Assembly: GCF_001748145.1 (NCBI RefSeq)
Contig: NZ_BCQA01000001.1
Coordinates: 6,350,501 to 6,414,500, forward strand
DNA length: 64,000 nucleotides
Source: Bosea sp. BIWAKO-01
Lineage (GTDB): Bacteria > Pseudomonadota > Alphaproteobacteria > Rhizobiales > Beijerinckiaceae
Direction: 5' to 3'
The notes beneath the pieces were generated by a model. It did no database searches and was not told the origin of the DNA. It saw only the letters and a program-made list of their open reading frames with translations. A program made the position numbers and the translations under genes. Shown piece after piece: positions 41,463 to 52,181 of this stretch. The first letter of the stretch is position 1, and every line of letters starts with the position of its first letter.

Positions 41463-42719
41463 ATGATGAACATGCATTCAAAGGTCGGGTCGGATGTCGT
41501 GGCGAACGGGCGGGCCTATGCCCGGCCGCAGCGTGCGACGGTCGTGATCTGCATGGACGGCTCGGAGCCGGCCTATATCGAGGCCGCCAGCGCCAAGGGC
41601 CTGACCCCGAACCTCGACCGGATCATGCGGGCCGGCACCAGCACGCATGCCTATTCGGTGATCCCGAGCTTCACCAACCCGAACAATCTCTCGATCATCA
41701 CCGGCCGCCCGCCGGCGGTCCATGGCATCGCCGGCAACTTCTTCTACGACCGCGAGGCCAAGGAAGAGGTGATGATGAACGATGCCCGTTTCCTGCGGGC
41801 GCCGACCATCCTGGCCGAGTTCCAGAAGGCCGGCTTCAAGGTCGCGATGGTGACGGCCAAGGACAAGCTGCGCACCCTGCTCGGCAAGGGGCTCGATTTC
41901 ACCAGCGGCACGGCGATCGCCTTCTCCTCGGAAAAGGCCGACAAGGCCAACAACCCTGAGAACGGCATCGATCAGGTGCTCGACTTCGTCGGCATGCCGG
42001 TCCCGTCGGTCTATTCGGCGGATCTCTCCGAGTTCGTCTTCGCGGCCGGCGTCAAGCTGCTGGAGAGCTTCAAGCCGGACCTGATGTATCTCTCGACGAC
42101 CGACTATGTGCAGCACAAGGCGGCGCCGGGCTCCGAGATGGCGGACGCGTTCTACGCCATGTTCGACGGCTATGTCGGCAGGCTCGATGCGCTCGGCTGC
42201 ACGCTCGTCATCACCGCCGACCACGGCATGAACGACAAGCACCTGCAAAATGGCAAGCCGGACGTGGTCTATCTGCAAACGCTGATGGACGAATGGTATG
42301 GCCGGGGCACGATGCGCGTGATCCTGCCGATCACCGATCCTTACGTCGTCCATCACGGCGCGCTCGGCTCCTTCGCCACAGTCTACCTGCCCGAGGGCGC
42401 AGATCAGACCGAGGTCGCGGCCCGCATCTCCGGCATCGAAGGCATCGCACTCGCGGTCACCTCGGCCGAAGCCTGCGAGCGGTTCGAGCTGCCCGCCGAC
42501 CGGATCGGCGACGTGGTCGTGGTCTCGACCCGCTCGAAGGTGATCGGCACCTCGCCGGATCGGCACGATCTCTCGGGGCTGACCGAGCCGCTGCGCTCGC
42601 ATGGCGGCATCACCGAGCAGCGCGTGCCGATGATCGCCAACCGGCCGATCTCCGTGCCGGAGGGGCACACGCTCCGCAATTTCGACGTCTTCGACGTCGC
42701 CCTCAATCTGGTGAGCTGA
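41463..42719 (+). CDS. phnA: phosphonoacetate hydrolase
   Basis: PhnA cleaves the C-P bond of phosphonoacetate to acetate and phosphate. This 418-aa protein is of the alkaline-phosphatase superfamily, with zinc ligands spread over [26 protein letters not shown] (with the Thr/Asn pair of the active site), [22 protein letters not shown] and [13 protein letters not shown]. Both family and context (next to phnW and phnY) agree. The AAGGAG site selects the start at 41463. It is unrelated to the E. coli protein that shares the phnA name. The stop is followed after one base by phnY. Confidence 0.93.
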   Translation: MMNMHSKVGSDVVANGRAYARPQRATVVICMDGSEPAYIEAASAKGLTPNLDRIMRAGTSTHAYSVIPSFTNPNNLSIITGRPPAVHGIAGNFFYDREAKEEVMMNDARFLRAPTILAEFQKAGFKVAMVTAKDKLRTLLGKGLDFTSGTAIAFSSEKADKANNPENGIDQVLDFVGMPVPSVYSADLSEFVFAAGVKLLESFKPDLMYLSTTDYVQHKAAPGSEMADAFYAMFDGYVGRLDALGCTLVITADHGMNDKHLQNGKPDVVYLQTLMDEWYGRGTMRVILPITDPYVVHHGALGSFATVYLPEGADQTEVAARISGIEGIALAVTSAEACERFELPADRIGDVVVVSTRSKVIGTSPDRHDLSGLTEPLRSHGGITEQRVPMIANRPISVPEGHTLRNFDVFDVALNLVS

Positions 42720-42720
42720 G

Positions 42721-44172
42721 ATGAACGCGAATGTGAATCCGCCCGTGCGCCGCGAGACGATGCGGATCGCCGGCAAGCTCGTCTCGACCGACGACATGGT
42801 CGAGGTCCGCAACCCCTATGACAATTCCGTCGTCGGCCTCGTCCCGGCGGCCCGGCCCGAGCATGTCCGCGAGGCCTTCGCCAAGGCGCGCGCCTTCAAG
42901 CCGACGCTGACCCGCTATGAGCGCCAGCAGATCCTGCAGAAGACGGCCGAGCTGCTGCGCGACCGCAAGGACCAGTTCGCCCGGCTGATCACGGCCGAAG
43001 CCGGGCTGTGCTGGAAGGATTCGCTCTACGAGGCGAGCCGGGCCTATGACGTATGGTCCTTTGCGGCCCAGCTCACCATCAAGGATGATGGCGAGATGTT
43101 CTCCTGCGACATCTCGCCGAACGGCAAGGCGCGCAAGATCTTCACGACGCGCCAGCCCCTGCTCGGCGTGATCTCGGCGATCACGCCGTTCAACCATCCG
43201 CTCAACATGGTCAGCCACAAGCTGGCGCCGGCGATCGCCACCAATAACCGGCTGGTGCTGAAGCCGACCGAGCTGACGCCGCTGACCGCGCTGGCGCTCG
43301 CCGACGTGCTCTACGAGGCCGGGCTGCCGCCCGAGATGCTCTCGGTCGTCACCGGCAACCCCTCGACCATGGGCGATGCGATGATCACCGATCCCGATGC
43401 CGATCTGGTGACCTTCACCGGCTCGGTCCGCGTCGGCAAGCACATCGCCGCCACCGCCGGCTACAAGCGCATCGTCCTCGAACTCGGCGGCAACGACCCG
43501 CTGATCGTCATGGAGGATGCCGATCTCGACAAGGCGGCCGAGCTCGCGGTTGCCGGCGCGACCAAGAATTCCGGGCAGCGCTGCACCGCGGTCAAGCGCA
43601 TCCTGGTGGTCGAGAGCGTCGCCGACGCCTTCGCCAAGCTGGTCGTCGAGAAGGCGAAAAAGCTGAAATGCGGCAACCCGATGGATCCGGCAACCGATGT
43701 CGGCACCGTCATCAACGCCCGCTCGGCCGCGCTCTTCCAGGCGCGCGTCGACGACGCCGTCACGCAAGGCGCCGAGGTGCTCTACGGCCAGCGGGCCGAG
43801 GGCGCGCTGTTCCACCCGACCGTGGTCGACCGCATCCCCCATACCTGCGAGCTGGTGCATGAGGAAACCTTCGGCCCGGTGATCCCGATCATCCGCGTGC
43901 CCAACGACATCGCCGAGGTGATCGCGATCTCGAACTCGACCGCCTATGGCCTGTCCTCGGGCGTCTGCACCAACCGCTTCGACTATATCCAGCGCTTCGT
44001 CGCCGAGCTCGAGGTCGGCACCGTCAACCTCTGGGAGGTTCCCGGCTACCGCATCGAGATGTCGCCCTTCGGCGGCATCAAGGATTCAGGCCTCGGCTAC
44101 AAGGAGGGCGTCGTCGAAGCCATGAAGAGCTTCACAAACGTCAAGACATGGTCCCTGCCCTGGACCGCATGA
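42721..44172 (+). CDS. phnY: phosphonoacetaldehyde dehydrogenase
   Basis: PhnY is the NAD-dependent dehydrogenase that oxidises phosphonoacetaldehyde to phosphonoacetate, the step between PhnW and PhnA. The 483-aa length is normal for aldehyde dehydrogenases. Visible motifs are the cofactor segment [33 protein letters not shown], the catalytic-base [10 protein letters not shown], and the nucleophile Cys in [11 protein letters not shown], ending with [12 protein letters not shown]. It follows phnA after one base and ends in front of an intrinsic terminator, which closes the operon. The name is also used for an unrelated dioxygenase in other pathways. Confidence 0.92.
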   Translation: MNANVNPPVRRETMRIAGKLVSTDDMVEVRNPYDNSVVGLVPAARPEHVREAFAKARAFKPTLTRYERQQILQKTAELLRDRKDQFARLITAEAGLCWKDSLYEASRAYDVWSFAAQLTIKDDGEMFSCDISPNGKARKIFTTRQPLLGVISAITPFNHPLNMVSHKLAPAIATNNRLVLKPTELTPLTALALADVLYEAGLPPEMLSVVTGNPSTMGDAMITDPDADLVTFTGSVRVGKHIAATAGYKRIVLELGGNDPLIVMEDADLDKAAELAVAGATKNSGQRCTAVKRILVVESVADAFAKLVVEKAKKLKCGNPMDPATDVGTVINARSAALFQARVDDAVTQGAEVLYGQRAEGALFHPTVVDRIPHTCELVHEETFGPVIPIIRVPNDIAEVIAISNSTAYGLSSGVCTNRFDYIQRFVAELEVGTVNLWEVPGYRIEMSPFGGIKDSGLGYKEGVVEAMKSFTNVKTWSLPWTA

Positions 44173-44183
44173 CAAACAAAACC

Positions 44184-44213
44184 AACGCAGGCGGAGCGAT
44201 CCGCCTGCGTTTT
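44184..44213 (+). terminator. intrinsic terminator after phnY
   Basis: A perfect 12-bp stem, AACGCAGGCGGA (44184-44195) with TCCGCCTGCGTT (44200-44211), encloses a GCGA tetraloop and ends in TTTT. It is the best-formed rho-independent terminator in the window. It separates phnWAY from the transporter genes. Confidence 0.9.
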
Positions 44214-44274
44214 ACGATCTCAGGGGAAAACGCCGAAAGAGCGCTCTAATCGATCACCACGAGGGGATGAGAAG

Positions 44275-45294
44275 ATGAAGAACTGGCTTGCTTCCTGCGT
44301 CATCGGAGCATTCGCGCTCGCGCTACCTGGTGTCGCCCAGGCGCAGAAGACGAAGGTAACGATCTACACCGCTCTCGAGAACGACCAGCTCGGACCGTTC
44401 AAGGCCTCGATCGAGAAGGCCGTGCCGGATGCCGAGGTGGTCTGGGTCCGCGACTCCACCGGCGTCATCACCGCCCGCTTCCTCGCCGAAAAGGACAATC
44501 CGCGCGCGGATATGGTGATCGGGCTCGCGGCGTCCAGCCTGCTGATGTTCGAGAAGGCCGGGCTGCTGGAAACCTACAAGCCGGCCGGCGCCGATGCGCT
44601 GAAGCCGGTGTTCCGGGATACCAACGGCCCCTATACCTGGACCGGCATGGACGCCTATCTCGGCGTCGTCTGCTACAATACCGCCGAGGCGAAGGGCGTG
44701 CCCGTGCCGTCCTCGTGGAAGGACCTGCTCAACCCGGCTTTCAAGGGCAAGATCGTGATGCCCCATCCCGCCTCCTCCGGCACCGGCTATCTGATGGTCG
44801 CCGGCTGGCTGCAGAGCATGGGCGAGGCCGAAGGCTGGAAGTTCATGGACGGGCTGCACGAGAATATCGGCGCCTATCTCCATTCGGGCTCGGCGCCCTG
44901 CGTGCAGGCAGCCCGCGGCGAGCGCACCATTGGCCTCGCGCTCGACATGCGCGGCGCCTCCGAGAAAACCAAGGGCGCGCCGATCGAGGTCGTGATCCCG
45001 AAGGAGGGCGTGGGCTGGGAAATGGAAGCCAGCGCCATCGTCAAGGGTAGCAAGAACCTCGCCGTCTCCAAGAAGATCGCCGACTGGTCGACGACCAAGG
45101 AGGCGAACGAGCTTTACTCGAAGACCTATGCCATCGTGGCTGCACCGGGCGTCGAGAACAAGCCGACCAACTATCCCGCCAATGCAGAGGCGGGGATGAT
45201 CAAGAACGACCTGGCCTGGATGGCCGACAACCGCGAGCGCGTGCTCGCCGAATGGTCGAAGCGCTACGAGTCCAAGTCAGCGCCGAAGAACTGA
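44275..45294 (+). CDS. AEP ABC transporter, periplasmic binding protein
   Basis: This 339-aa exported protein is a family-1 iron/thiamine/phosphonate-type solute receptor. It has a signal peptide (NWLASCVIGAFALALPGVAQ) and the typical opening KTKVTIYTALENDQLGPFKA, then NPRADMVIGLAASSLLMFEK and WKDLLNPAFKGKIVMPHPAS. Such receptors next to phnWAY bind 2-aminoethylphosphonate (PhnS/AepX type). It begins 61 bp after the phnY terminator, so it should have its own promoter; the palindrome AGAGCGCTCT lies at 44238-44247. An attenuating hairpin follows it. Confidence 0.88.
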   Translation: MKNWLASCVIGAFALALPGVAQAQKTKVTIYTALENDQLGPFKASIEKAVPDAEVVWVRDSTGVITARFLAEKDNPRADMVIGLAASSLLMFEKAGLLETYKPAGADALKPVFRDTNGPYTWTGMDAYLGVVCYNTAEAKGVPVPSSWKDLLNPAFKGKIVMPHPASSGTGYLMVAGWLQSMGEAEGWKFMDGLHENIGAYLHSGSAPCVQAARGERTIGLALDMRGASEKTKGAPIEVVIPKEGVGWEMEASAIVKGSKNLAVSKKIADWSTTKEANELYSKTYAIVAAPGVENKPTNYPANAEAGMIKNDLAWMADNRERVLAEWSKRYESKSAPKN

Positions 45295-45301
45295 GTCTTT
45301 G

Positions 45302-45338
45302 CCATGCCGCCGGCCCGCGCAAGCGGCTGGCGGCATGG
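45302..45338 (+). terminator. hairpin between receptor and ATPase genes
   Basis: CCATGCCGCC (45302-45311) pairs perfectly with GGCGGCATGG (45329-45338). It begins 8 bases after the receptor stop codon and has no T-run. Its position suits a partial terminator or 3'-end protector, favouring more receptor than membrane subunits. Confidence 0.55.
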
Positions 45339-45417
45339 TCCGTGCAAGACGCCAAGTGAGCGGCTTCGCCGTTGCCCGCGAGCCTGATCACTGCCCGTTC
45401 AGATGAAGGTCGGCATC

Positions 45418-46505
<1,088 letters not shown>

Positions 46506-46509
<4 letters not shown>

Positions 46510-48221
46510 GCGACCTCGCACCGCGGCTGACGATGGTCGATGCATCCGTGAAGATATCGCCAGTACGGATCAGCGAGCGCCATGTCGCCGCGGTCCTGAT
46601 CGTCGCGCTCTGCGCGGTTTTGGTCCTGATCATCGCCCTTCCCCTCTGGGCGCTCCTTTCCAAGAGTCTCGAGGACACGCACGGGCGCTTCGTCGGCCTG
46701 GCGAATTTCGTCAGCTATGCGACGACGCCGACACTGTTCTTCTCGCTGCTCAACAGCCTCGCGGTCGCCAGTGCGACCACGGTGATCGTGGTGCCGCTCG
46801 CTTTTCTCTACGCCTATGCGCTGCGCCGCAGCTGCATTCCGGGCAAGGGCGTCTTCTATGCGGCGGCGATGATCCCGGTCTTCGCGCCGTCCCTGCTGTC
46901 GGGCCTCGCGCTGATCTATGTCTTCGGCAACCAGGGGCTGCTCAAGTCCTGGATGATGGGCGCCTCGCTCTACGGCCCGGTCGGCATCGTCGCGGCCGAA
47001 GCGCTCTACAGCTTTCCGCACGCCATGCTGATCCTCGTCACGGCGCTCGCCCTTTCGGACGGACGGCTGCGCGAGGCGGCGGAGGCGATGGGCACCTCGC
47101 GCTGGCGCATTTTCCGGACGATCACCCTTCCCGGCGCGCGCTATGGCGTGATCAGCGCCGTCTTCGTCGTCTTCACGCTGGTCATCACCGATTTCGGCAT
47201 TCCCAAGGTGATCGGCGGACAGTTCAACGTGCTGGCGACCGATGCCTACAAGCAGGTCGTCGGCCAGCAGAATTTCCCGATGGGCGCCGTGGTCGGCATC
47301 ATCCTGCTGGTGCCGGCGGTGCTTGCCTTCTTCGTGGACCGCGTGGTGCAACGGCGCCAGGGCGCCATGCTCTCGGCCCGCGCCGTCCCCTATGTGCCGC
47401 GGCGTGACCCGCGCCGCGATCTCGCCCTGCTCGGCTTCGTCGCTGTGATCGCCTTCGCGATCGTCAGCCCCTACGCGATCGCCTTCTGGGGCTCCTTCGT
47501 CAAATACTGGCCCTATAACCTGTCGCTGACGCTGAGCAATTACGACTTCGCCGCCGTCGAGCCCGATGGCTGGAAGACCTATGGCAACTCGTTGCTGCTC
47601 GCGTCCCTGACGGCGGTGATCGGCACGACGCTGATCTTCACCGGCGCCTATCTGATCGAGAAGGTGAAGCTCTACCCGCGGCTGCGCGCCTTCGCCCAGT
47701 TCCTGGCGATGCTGCCCATGGCCGTGCCCGGCCTGGTGCTCGGCCTCGGCTATGTCTTCTTCTTCAATGCGGGCTGGAATCCGCTCGGCTTCCTCTACGG
47801 GACGCTGACGATCCTCGTGATCAACACCATCGCCCATTTCTACACGGTCGGGCACATCACGGCGCTGACGAGCCTGAAGCAGCTAGACAGCGAGTTCGAG
47901 TCGGTTTCAGCCTCGCTCAAAGTGCCGTTCTGGTCGACATTCCGCCGGGTGACCGCGCCGATCTGCATGCCCGCGATCCTCGACATCGCGGTCTATGTCT
48001 TCGTCAACGCACTGACCACGGTCTCGGCCGTGATCTTCCTCTATGGCGCCGACACCAAGCTCGCCTCCATTGCGATCGTCCATATGGATGAGGCGGGCGC
48101 CATGGCGTCAGCGGCCGGCATGGCGAGCATCATCATGTTCACGGCCATTGCCGTGAAACTCGCCCATGCCGGCCTCGACCGCCTGGTCTTCGGCCGCCTG
48201 CAGCACTGGCGGCAACGCTAG
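46506..48221 (+). CDS. AEP ABC transporter, double-length permease
   Basis: This 571-aa inner-membrane protein contains two permease units of about 280 residues in one chain, with about 12 transmembrane helices. Each unit carries an EAA-type coupling loop: EAAEAMGTSRWRIFRTITLP in the first and ESVSASLKVPFWSTFRRVTA in the second. In many AEP systems two separate permeases (PhnU/PhnV) or a fused AepZ are found; this is the fused arrangement. The ATG overlaps the ATPase stop (ATGA). It is followed by a strong hairpin. Confidence 0.92.
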
Positions 48222-48224
48222 ATC

Positions 48225-48255
48225 ATCGGACCGGATATCGAATCCGGTCCGATGC
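48225..48255 (+). terminator. hairpin after the permease gene
   Basis: A perfect 13-bp stem, CATCGGACCGGAT (48225-48237) with ATCCGGTCCGATG (48243-48255), encloses a 5-base loop and begins 4 bases after the stop codon. No T-run follows. Confidence 0.6.
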
Positions 48256-48272
48256 TCCAGCCTTCTGTGGCG

Positions 48273-48317
48273 CATCGGCTTTACCGAAAACCGCAACCCA
48301 CTTTTCGGGCCGATGCT
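48273..48317 (-). repeat. palindromic intergenic repeat, copy 1
   Basis: This 45-bp element has outer arms GCATCGGC/GCCGATGC, an inner stem CCGAAAA/TTTTCGG, and an 11-base loop. Its reverse complement is nearly identical to copy 2 at 51115-51161. It lies between the permease and the phosphate-transporter gene. Elements of this kind are common between genes in Hyphomicrobiales. Confidence 0.75.
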
Positions 48318-48343
48318 TTAGCGGCGCGCGGGAGAACGTGACC

Positions 48344-50008
48344 ATGTCAGCGCAGACGCCGACCCAGATCCTGCTTGCGCTCGCCGGCGAGGTCGCCCTG
48401 CTGCTCTGGAGCGTGCAGCTGGTGACGGCGGGCGTATCGGCCGCCTTCGGCAGCCGCTTGCGCGCGCTGCTGGCGACAGGTCTCGACAGTCGCTGGCGGG
48501 CCTTCGGCGCGGGGCTCATGGTGACGGCTGGCCTGCAATCCAGCACGGCGACCGCGATGATGATCGCCTCGTTCTCCGGTGCCGGCCTGATCGCGCTGGC
48601 GCCGGCCCTGGCGATGATGCTCGGCGCCAATGTCGGGACGACGCTGATCGTGCAGCTCGTCGGCTTCGACACCAGCATGATGGTGCCGCTCCTGCTCCTC
48701 GTCGGCTATCTCGGCATGCGCCGTTTTGGCCGGTTGGCCGCCAATGAAATGGCGAAGGCGCTGTTCGGGCTGGGCCTGATGCTGCTGTCCCTGCGCCTGA
48801 TGCAGGCCACCATGGCGCCGGTCGAGCACTCGCAGGTACTGCGCACGGTTCTCGGTGCGCTCTCGGACGATCCGCTGATCGCCCTGCTCCTGGCTGCGGT
48901 GCTCAGCTTTGCCGCCCATTCCTCGCTTGCCGCGATTCTGGTCGTGATGAGCCTCGCTGCGACCGGGGTCGTGGGAACCCAGACCATGCTGGCGATGGTG
49001 CTGGGCTGCAATCTCGGCACGGCGCTCAATCCGCTGGTCCAGGCCATGAACGGCAATGCCGCGGCCAAACGCGTGCCGGTGGGCAACCTCGCCAACCGCA
49101 TCCTGGGCTGCGCCGCCGGCCTGCTGCTCCTGCCCGTGCTGACACCGGTCGTGGAGCGGTTCGCGAGCCATCCCGCGCAATCTGCGGCGCTGTTCCACCT
49201 TGCCTTCAACATCGTGATGGCTGTGCTCTTCCTTGTGCCGCTGCCGGCCTTCGCGCGCGTTCTGACGCGGCTGTTTCCCGATCCCGCGCCGGAGGCCGAC
49301 CCAGCGCGCCCGCGCTATCTCGACACTGCTGCGCTCACCACACCGACGCTCGCGCTCGCCAATGCGACCCGTGAAGTGCTGCATATGGCCGATGTCGTCG
49401 ACGGGATGCTGAAGACGTCGCTGATGGCGTTCGAGGGCGACGATCCGGCCCGTGTGGCCGAGGTCAGCCGGGCCGACGACGTGCTCGACAACCTCTATAA
49501 TCAGATCCAGCTCTATGTCGGCGCGATCGCGCATGAGACGCTGTCGCAGGCCGACGAGCACCGGCTCTCGGAGGTGCTCACATTGGCGATCAATCTCGAG
49601 CATATCGGCGACATCATCGAGAAGAACCTGATGCAGATGGCCGGCAAACGCATCCGCGACCAGCGGCGGTTGCCCGAGGATGCGCTTGCCCGCATTGCCG
49701 AGACGCATGACCGGTTGCGGGACCATCTGCGCCTGGCGCTCACGGTCTTCATCTCGCAGGACGAAGCCACCGCGCGCCGGATCGTGCGCGAGAAGGAAAC
49801 TTTTCGCGAGCTGGAGCGAGGGGCGATCGAGGCCCATCTCGCCGAGATGCGCACCGGCAGCCGCGAGGCCGTGATCGTCAGCGCCCTGCAGCTTGATATC
49901 GCGCGCGATCTGAAGCGCATCGACGCCCATATCGCCGCCACCGTGCACGGGCTTCTCGAACAGAGGGGAGCGCTGATGGGAAGCCGCCTGATGCGGGCGG
50001 CCGAGTGA
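48344..50008 (+). CDS. Na/Pi-cotransporter family protein with PhoU domain
   Basis: This 554-aa protein has about nine membrane segments with the duplicated Na/Pi cotransporter motif: first repeat GLQSSTATAMMIASFSGAGL and GANVGTTL, second repeat AAHSSLAAILVVMSLAATG and GCNLGTALNPL. A cytosolic PhoU-like helical domain occupies the last 200 residues (AINLEHIGDIIEKNLMQMA). NptA/YjbB types exchange or export phosphate. Lying directly after AEP-degradation and uptake genes, it could remove the phosphate released by PhnA; this is inference. The ATG at 48344 has GGGAGA upstream; a GTG six bases earlier is possible. Confidence 0.88.
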   Translation: MSAQTPTQILLALAGEVALLLWSVQLVTAGVSAAFGSRLRALLATGLDSRWRAFGAGLMVTAGLQSSTATAMMIASFSGAGLIALAPALAMMLGANVGTTLIVQLVGFDTSMMVPLLLLVGYLGMRRFGRLAANEMAKALFGLGLMLLSLRLMQATMAPVEHSQVLRTVLGALSDDPLIALLLAAVLSFAAHSSLAAILVVMSLAATGVVGTQTMLAMVLGCNLGTALNPLVQAMNGNAAAKRVPVGNLANRILGCAAGLLLLPVLTPVVERFASHPAQSAALFHLAFNIVMAVLFLVPLPAFARVLTRLFPDPAPEADPARPRYLDTAALTTPTLALANATREVLHMADVVDGMLKTSLMAFEGDDPARVAEVSRADDVLDNLYNQIQLYVGAIAHETLSQADEHRLSEVLTLAINLEHIGDIIEKNLMQMAGKRIRDQRRLPEDALARIAETHDRLRDHLRLALTVFISQDEATARRIVREKETFRELERGAIEAHLAEMRTGSREAVIVSALQLDIARDLKRIDAHIAATVHGLLEQRGALMGSRLMRAAE

Positions 50009-50104
50009 CGGCAGGCTGAGTGAAAGCAGGCGGCTAGCACGTGCGCCCTGCCCGATCGGGCGCCGGTTTGGTCTGCCTGTCGAATGCGACGACGCCGTGC
50101 CGGC

Positions 50105-51040
50105 TCAGGCGGCGTCCGCGCCTGGGCGGCCCGTCAGCCGCCCGGGTCCGCCGTCAGGCTGCTCCGGCAGCATGAGCGCGCGCCCGCCTTCGGCGATCCG
50201 TTCCGCCGCCGAGACCGTGTTCACCAGCAGCATGGTGACCGTCATCGGACCGACGCCGCCCGGAACCGGCGTGATGTAGGACGCCCTTTCCCTGACGGCG
50301 TCGAAATCGACATCGCCCTGCAGCCTGCCCTGCGGATCCCGGTTGATCCCGACATCGATCACGACCGCTCCGGTACGAACCATCTGCGCACCGATCAGCC
50401 TGGGCACCCCGGCCGCCACGATCAGGATGTCCGCCAGAATGGTGTACTGGGCGAGATCGCGTGTCTTGGCATGACAGACCGAGACGGTCGCGTCGCGCGC
50501 CATCATCATCAGGGCCATCGGCTTGCCCACGATGTTGCTGGCTCCGACGATCGTGACATTGCGGCCTTCGACCGGAATCCCGGCATGATCGAGCATCCGC
50601 ATCACGCCATAGGGCGTGCAGGGCGAGAAGATCGTCCGGCCGACGACCAGGCCGCCGACATTGTAGAGATGGAAGCCATCGACGTCCTTGTGGACCGAGA
50701 TCGCCCGCAAGACCGCCTGGATATCATGGTGCGGCGGCAGCGGCAGCTGAACGAGAATGCCGTGGACATCAGGAGAGCGGTTCAGGCGCTCGATCTCAGC
50801 GATGAGGTCCTGCGCCGCAATTCCGGGATCGAGCGTGACGAGGGTGGACCTGATGCCGACCTCGGCGCAGGCGCGGATCTTATTCTCGACATAGACGCGA
50901 GAGGCGGGATTCCCACCGACAAGGATCACCACCAGATGCGGCACGATTCCGGCCTTGGCGGTAAGCTCAGCCACCCGCAGGGCGGTATCAGCCCGGATGT
51001 CGCGCGCGATCTCCCGGCCATCGAGGATGCGGGCGCTCAC
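50105..51040 (-). CDS. folD: methylenetetrahydrofolate dehydrogenase/cyclohydrolase
   Basis: FolD interconverts 5,10-methylene-THF and 10-formyl-THF, with NADP. This 311-aa protein shows the substrate-binding VYVENKIRACAEVGI with its catalytic Lys, VQLPLPPH, the signature TPYGVMRMLDHAGI, the cofactor loop VGASNIVGKPMALMM, and the end motif ITPVPGGVGPMTVTMLL. It is downstream of purU and a dimethylglycine-dehydrogenase-like gene on the same strand, 238 bp after purU with a palindromic repeat between. This may be a second, pathway-dedicated FolD; other copies cannot be assessed here. The C-terminus after RALMLPEQ is a short, polar tail. Confidence 0.93.
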   Translation of the reverse strand: MSARILDGREIARDIRADTALRVAELTAKAGIVPHLVVILVGGNPASRVYVENKIRACAEVGIRSTLVTLDPGIAAQDLIAEIERLNRSPDVHGILVQLPLPPHHDIQAVLRAISVHKDVDGFHLYNVGGLVVGRTIFSPCTPYGVMRMLDHAGIPVEGRNVTIVGASNIVGKPMALMMMARDATVSVCHAKTRDLAQYTILADILIVAAGVPRLIGAQMVRTGAVVIDVGINRDPQGRLQGDVDFDAVRERASYITPVPGGVGPMTVTMLLVNTVSAAERIAEGGRALMLPEQPDGGPGRLTGRPGADAA

Positions 51041-51114
51041 AGGATGCTCCGGCTGCTGGCCGCGCTGCGGAGCGGCGGGGTGCCAGGGCTTGCCAGCATG
51101 CGGGCGCTCCTAAG

Positions 51115-51161
51115 GCATCGGCCCGAAAAGTGGATTGCGGTTTTCGGGACAAAGCCGATGC
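51115..51161 (+). repeat. palindromic intergenic repeat, copy 2
   Basis: This 47-bp palindromic element matches the reverse complement of copy 1 (48273-48317) with one substitution near the loop and two extra bases on the right arm. It sits in the gap between purU and folD, where it may modulate mRNA decay or termination. Confidence 0.75.
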
Positions 51162-51278
51162 GAACACAGATGATCTGGCGCAATTCCCGCAAGACCGGGG
51201 AGCGGCCTTGCCTCCGAAATTGCGTGAAGACGAAGGGATAAGGGATTGCAGGTGAATCCGATTTTCATCGGAAGAGCC

Positions 51279-52181
51279 CTAGCGGAAAATGACGGTCCGC
51301 CGGCCGGCCAGCATTACCCGCCGCTCGATATGCAGGCGCAGCGCACGCGCGAGCACGACCGCCTCGATGTCGCGCCCGACGCTGACGAGATCGTCGGGAG
51401 CCAGCGAATGATCGGCACGCGCGACGTCCTGGTCGATGATCGGGCCTTCGTCCAGATCGGGGGTGACGTAATGAGCCGTCGCGCCGATCAGCTTCACGCC
51501 GCGGTCATAGGCCTGATGGTAAGGCCTGGCGCCCTTGAAGCTCGGCAGGAAGGAATGGTGGATGTTGATCGCCCGCCCGTCGAGCGCACGGCAGAGATCA
51601 TTGGAGAGCACCTGCATATAGCGGGCGAGCACGACCAGCGACGCATCGGTCTGCGCAACCAACTCCAGCAGCTTTGCCTCCTGCTCCGCCTTGGTCTCCG
51701 CCGTGACCGGCAGATAATGGAACGGGATGCCGTAATTCTGCGCCAGCGGCTCGAAATCCCGGTGGTTCGAGGCGATCGCGGGAATCGTGATGTTGAGATT
51801 CCCCGTCGCCTGGCGGAAGAGCAGATCGTTCAGGCAATGGCCGAAGCGTGACACCATCAGCAGGACGCGGGCCGGGCGGGCCGTGTCGACCGCCTCCCAG
51901 CTCATCTGGAAGGTGCCGGCCACGCCGTCGAACTCGCGTCGAAAGGCCGTGTCGTCGAAACGATCGCCGGCGGCGAAGGCGACGCGCATGAAGAAGCGGG
52001 CGTCGCGCGGATCGCTGAACTGCGCGCTTTCCAGGATGTTGCAGCCGTGCCGATAGAGCACGCCGCTGACGGCATGCACGATGCCGGGCCGGTCCTCGCA
52101 GGCAAGGTTGAGGACACGGGCGGGCTTGCGCAGGACGACGTCCCTGGGGATGGCGGGGGCGAGCGGCGTGAGATCGGTCAT
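51279..52181 (-). CDS. purU: formyltetrahydrofolate deformylase
   Basis: PurU hydrolyses 10-formyl-THF to formate and THF. This 300-aa enzyme has an N-terminal ACT domain (RVLNLACEDRPGIVHAVSGV) that senses Met/Gly in some homologues, and a formyltransferase-like catalytic domain with IASNHRDFEPLAQNYGIPF, the catalytic Asn-His in INIHHSFLPSFKGARPY, and the conserved Asp in HYVTPDLDEGPIIDQD. Its ATG overlaps the stop of the flavoprotein gene (ATGA), so both are translated together. It closes the path from methyl groups to formate. Confidence 0.94.
   Translation of the reverse strand: MTDLTPLAPAIPRDVVLRKPARVLNLACEDRPGIVHAVSGVLYRHGCNILESAQFSDPRDARFFMRVAFAAGDRFDDTAFRREFDGVAGTFQMSWEAVDTARPARVLLMVSRFGHCLNDLLFRQATGNLNITIPAIASNHRDFEPLAQNYGIPFHYLPVTAETKAEQEAKLLELVAQTDASLVVLARYMQVLSNDLCRALDGRAINIHHSFLPSFKGARPYHQAYDRGVKLIGATAHYVTPDLDEGPIIDQDVARADHSLAPDDLVSVGRDIEAVVLARALRLHIERRVMLAGRRTVIFR

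Noticed and set aside
44173-44274. PHO box for phosphate-starvation control of the AEP transporter genes
   Set aside because: I looked for CTGTCAT-type direct repeats upstream of phnW and of the receptor gene and saw none; the AGAGCGCTCT palindrome is not of that type.
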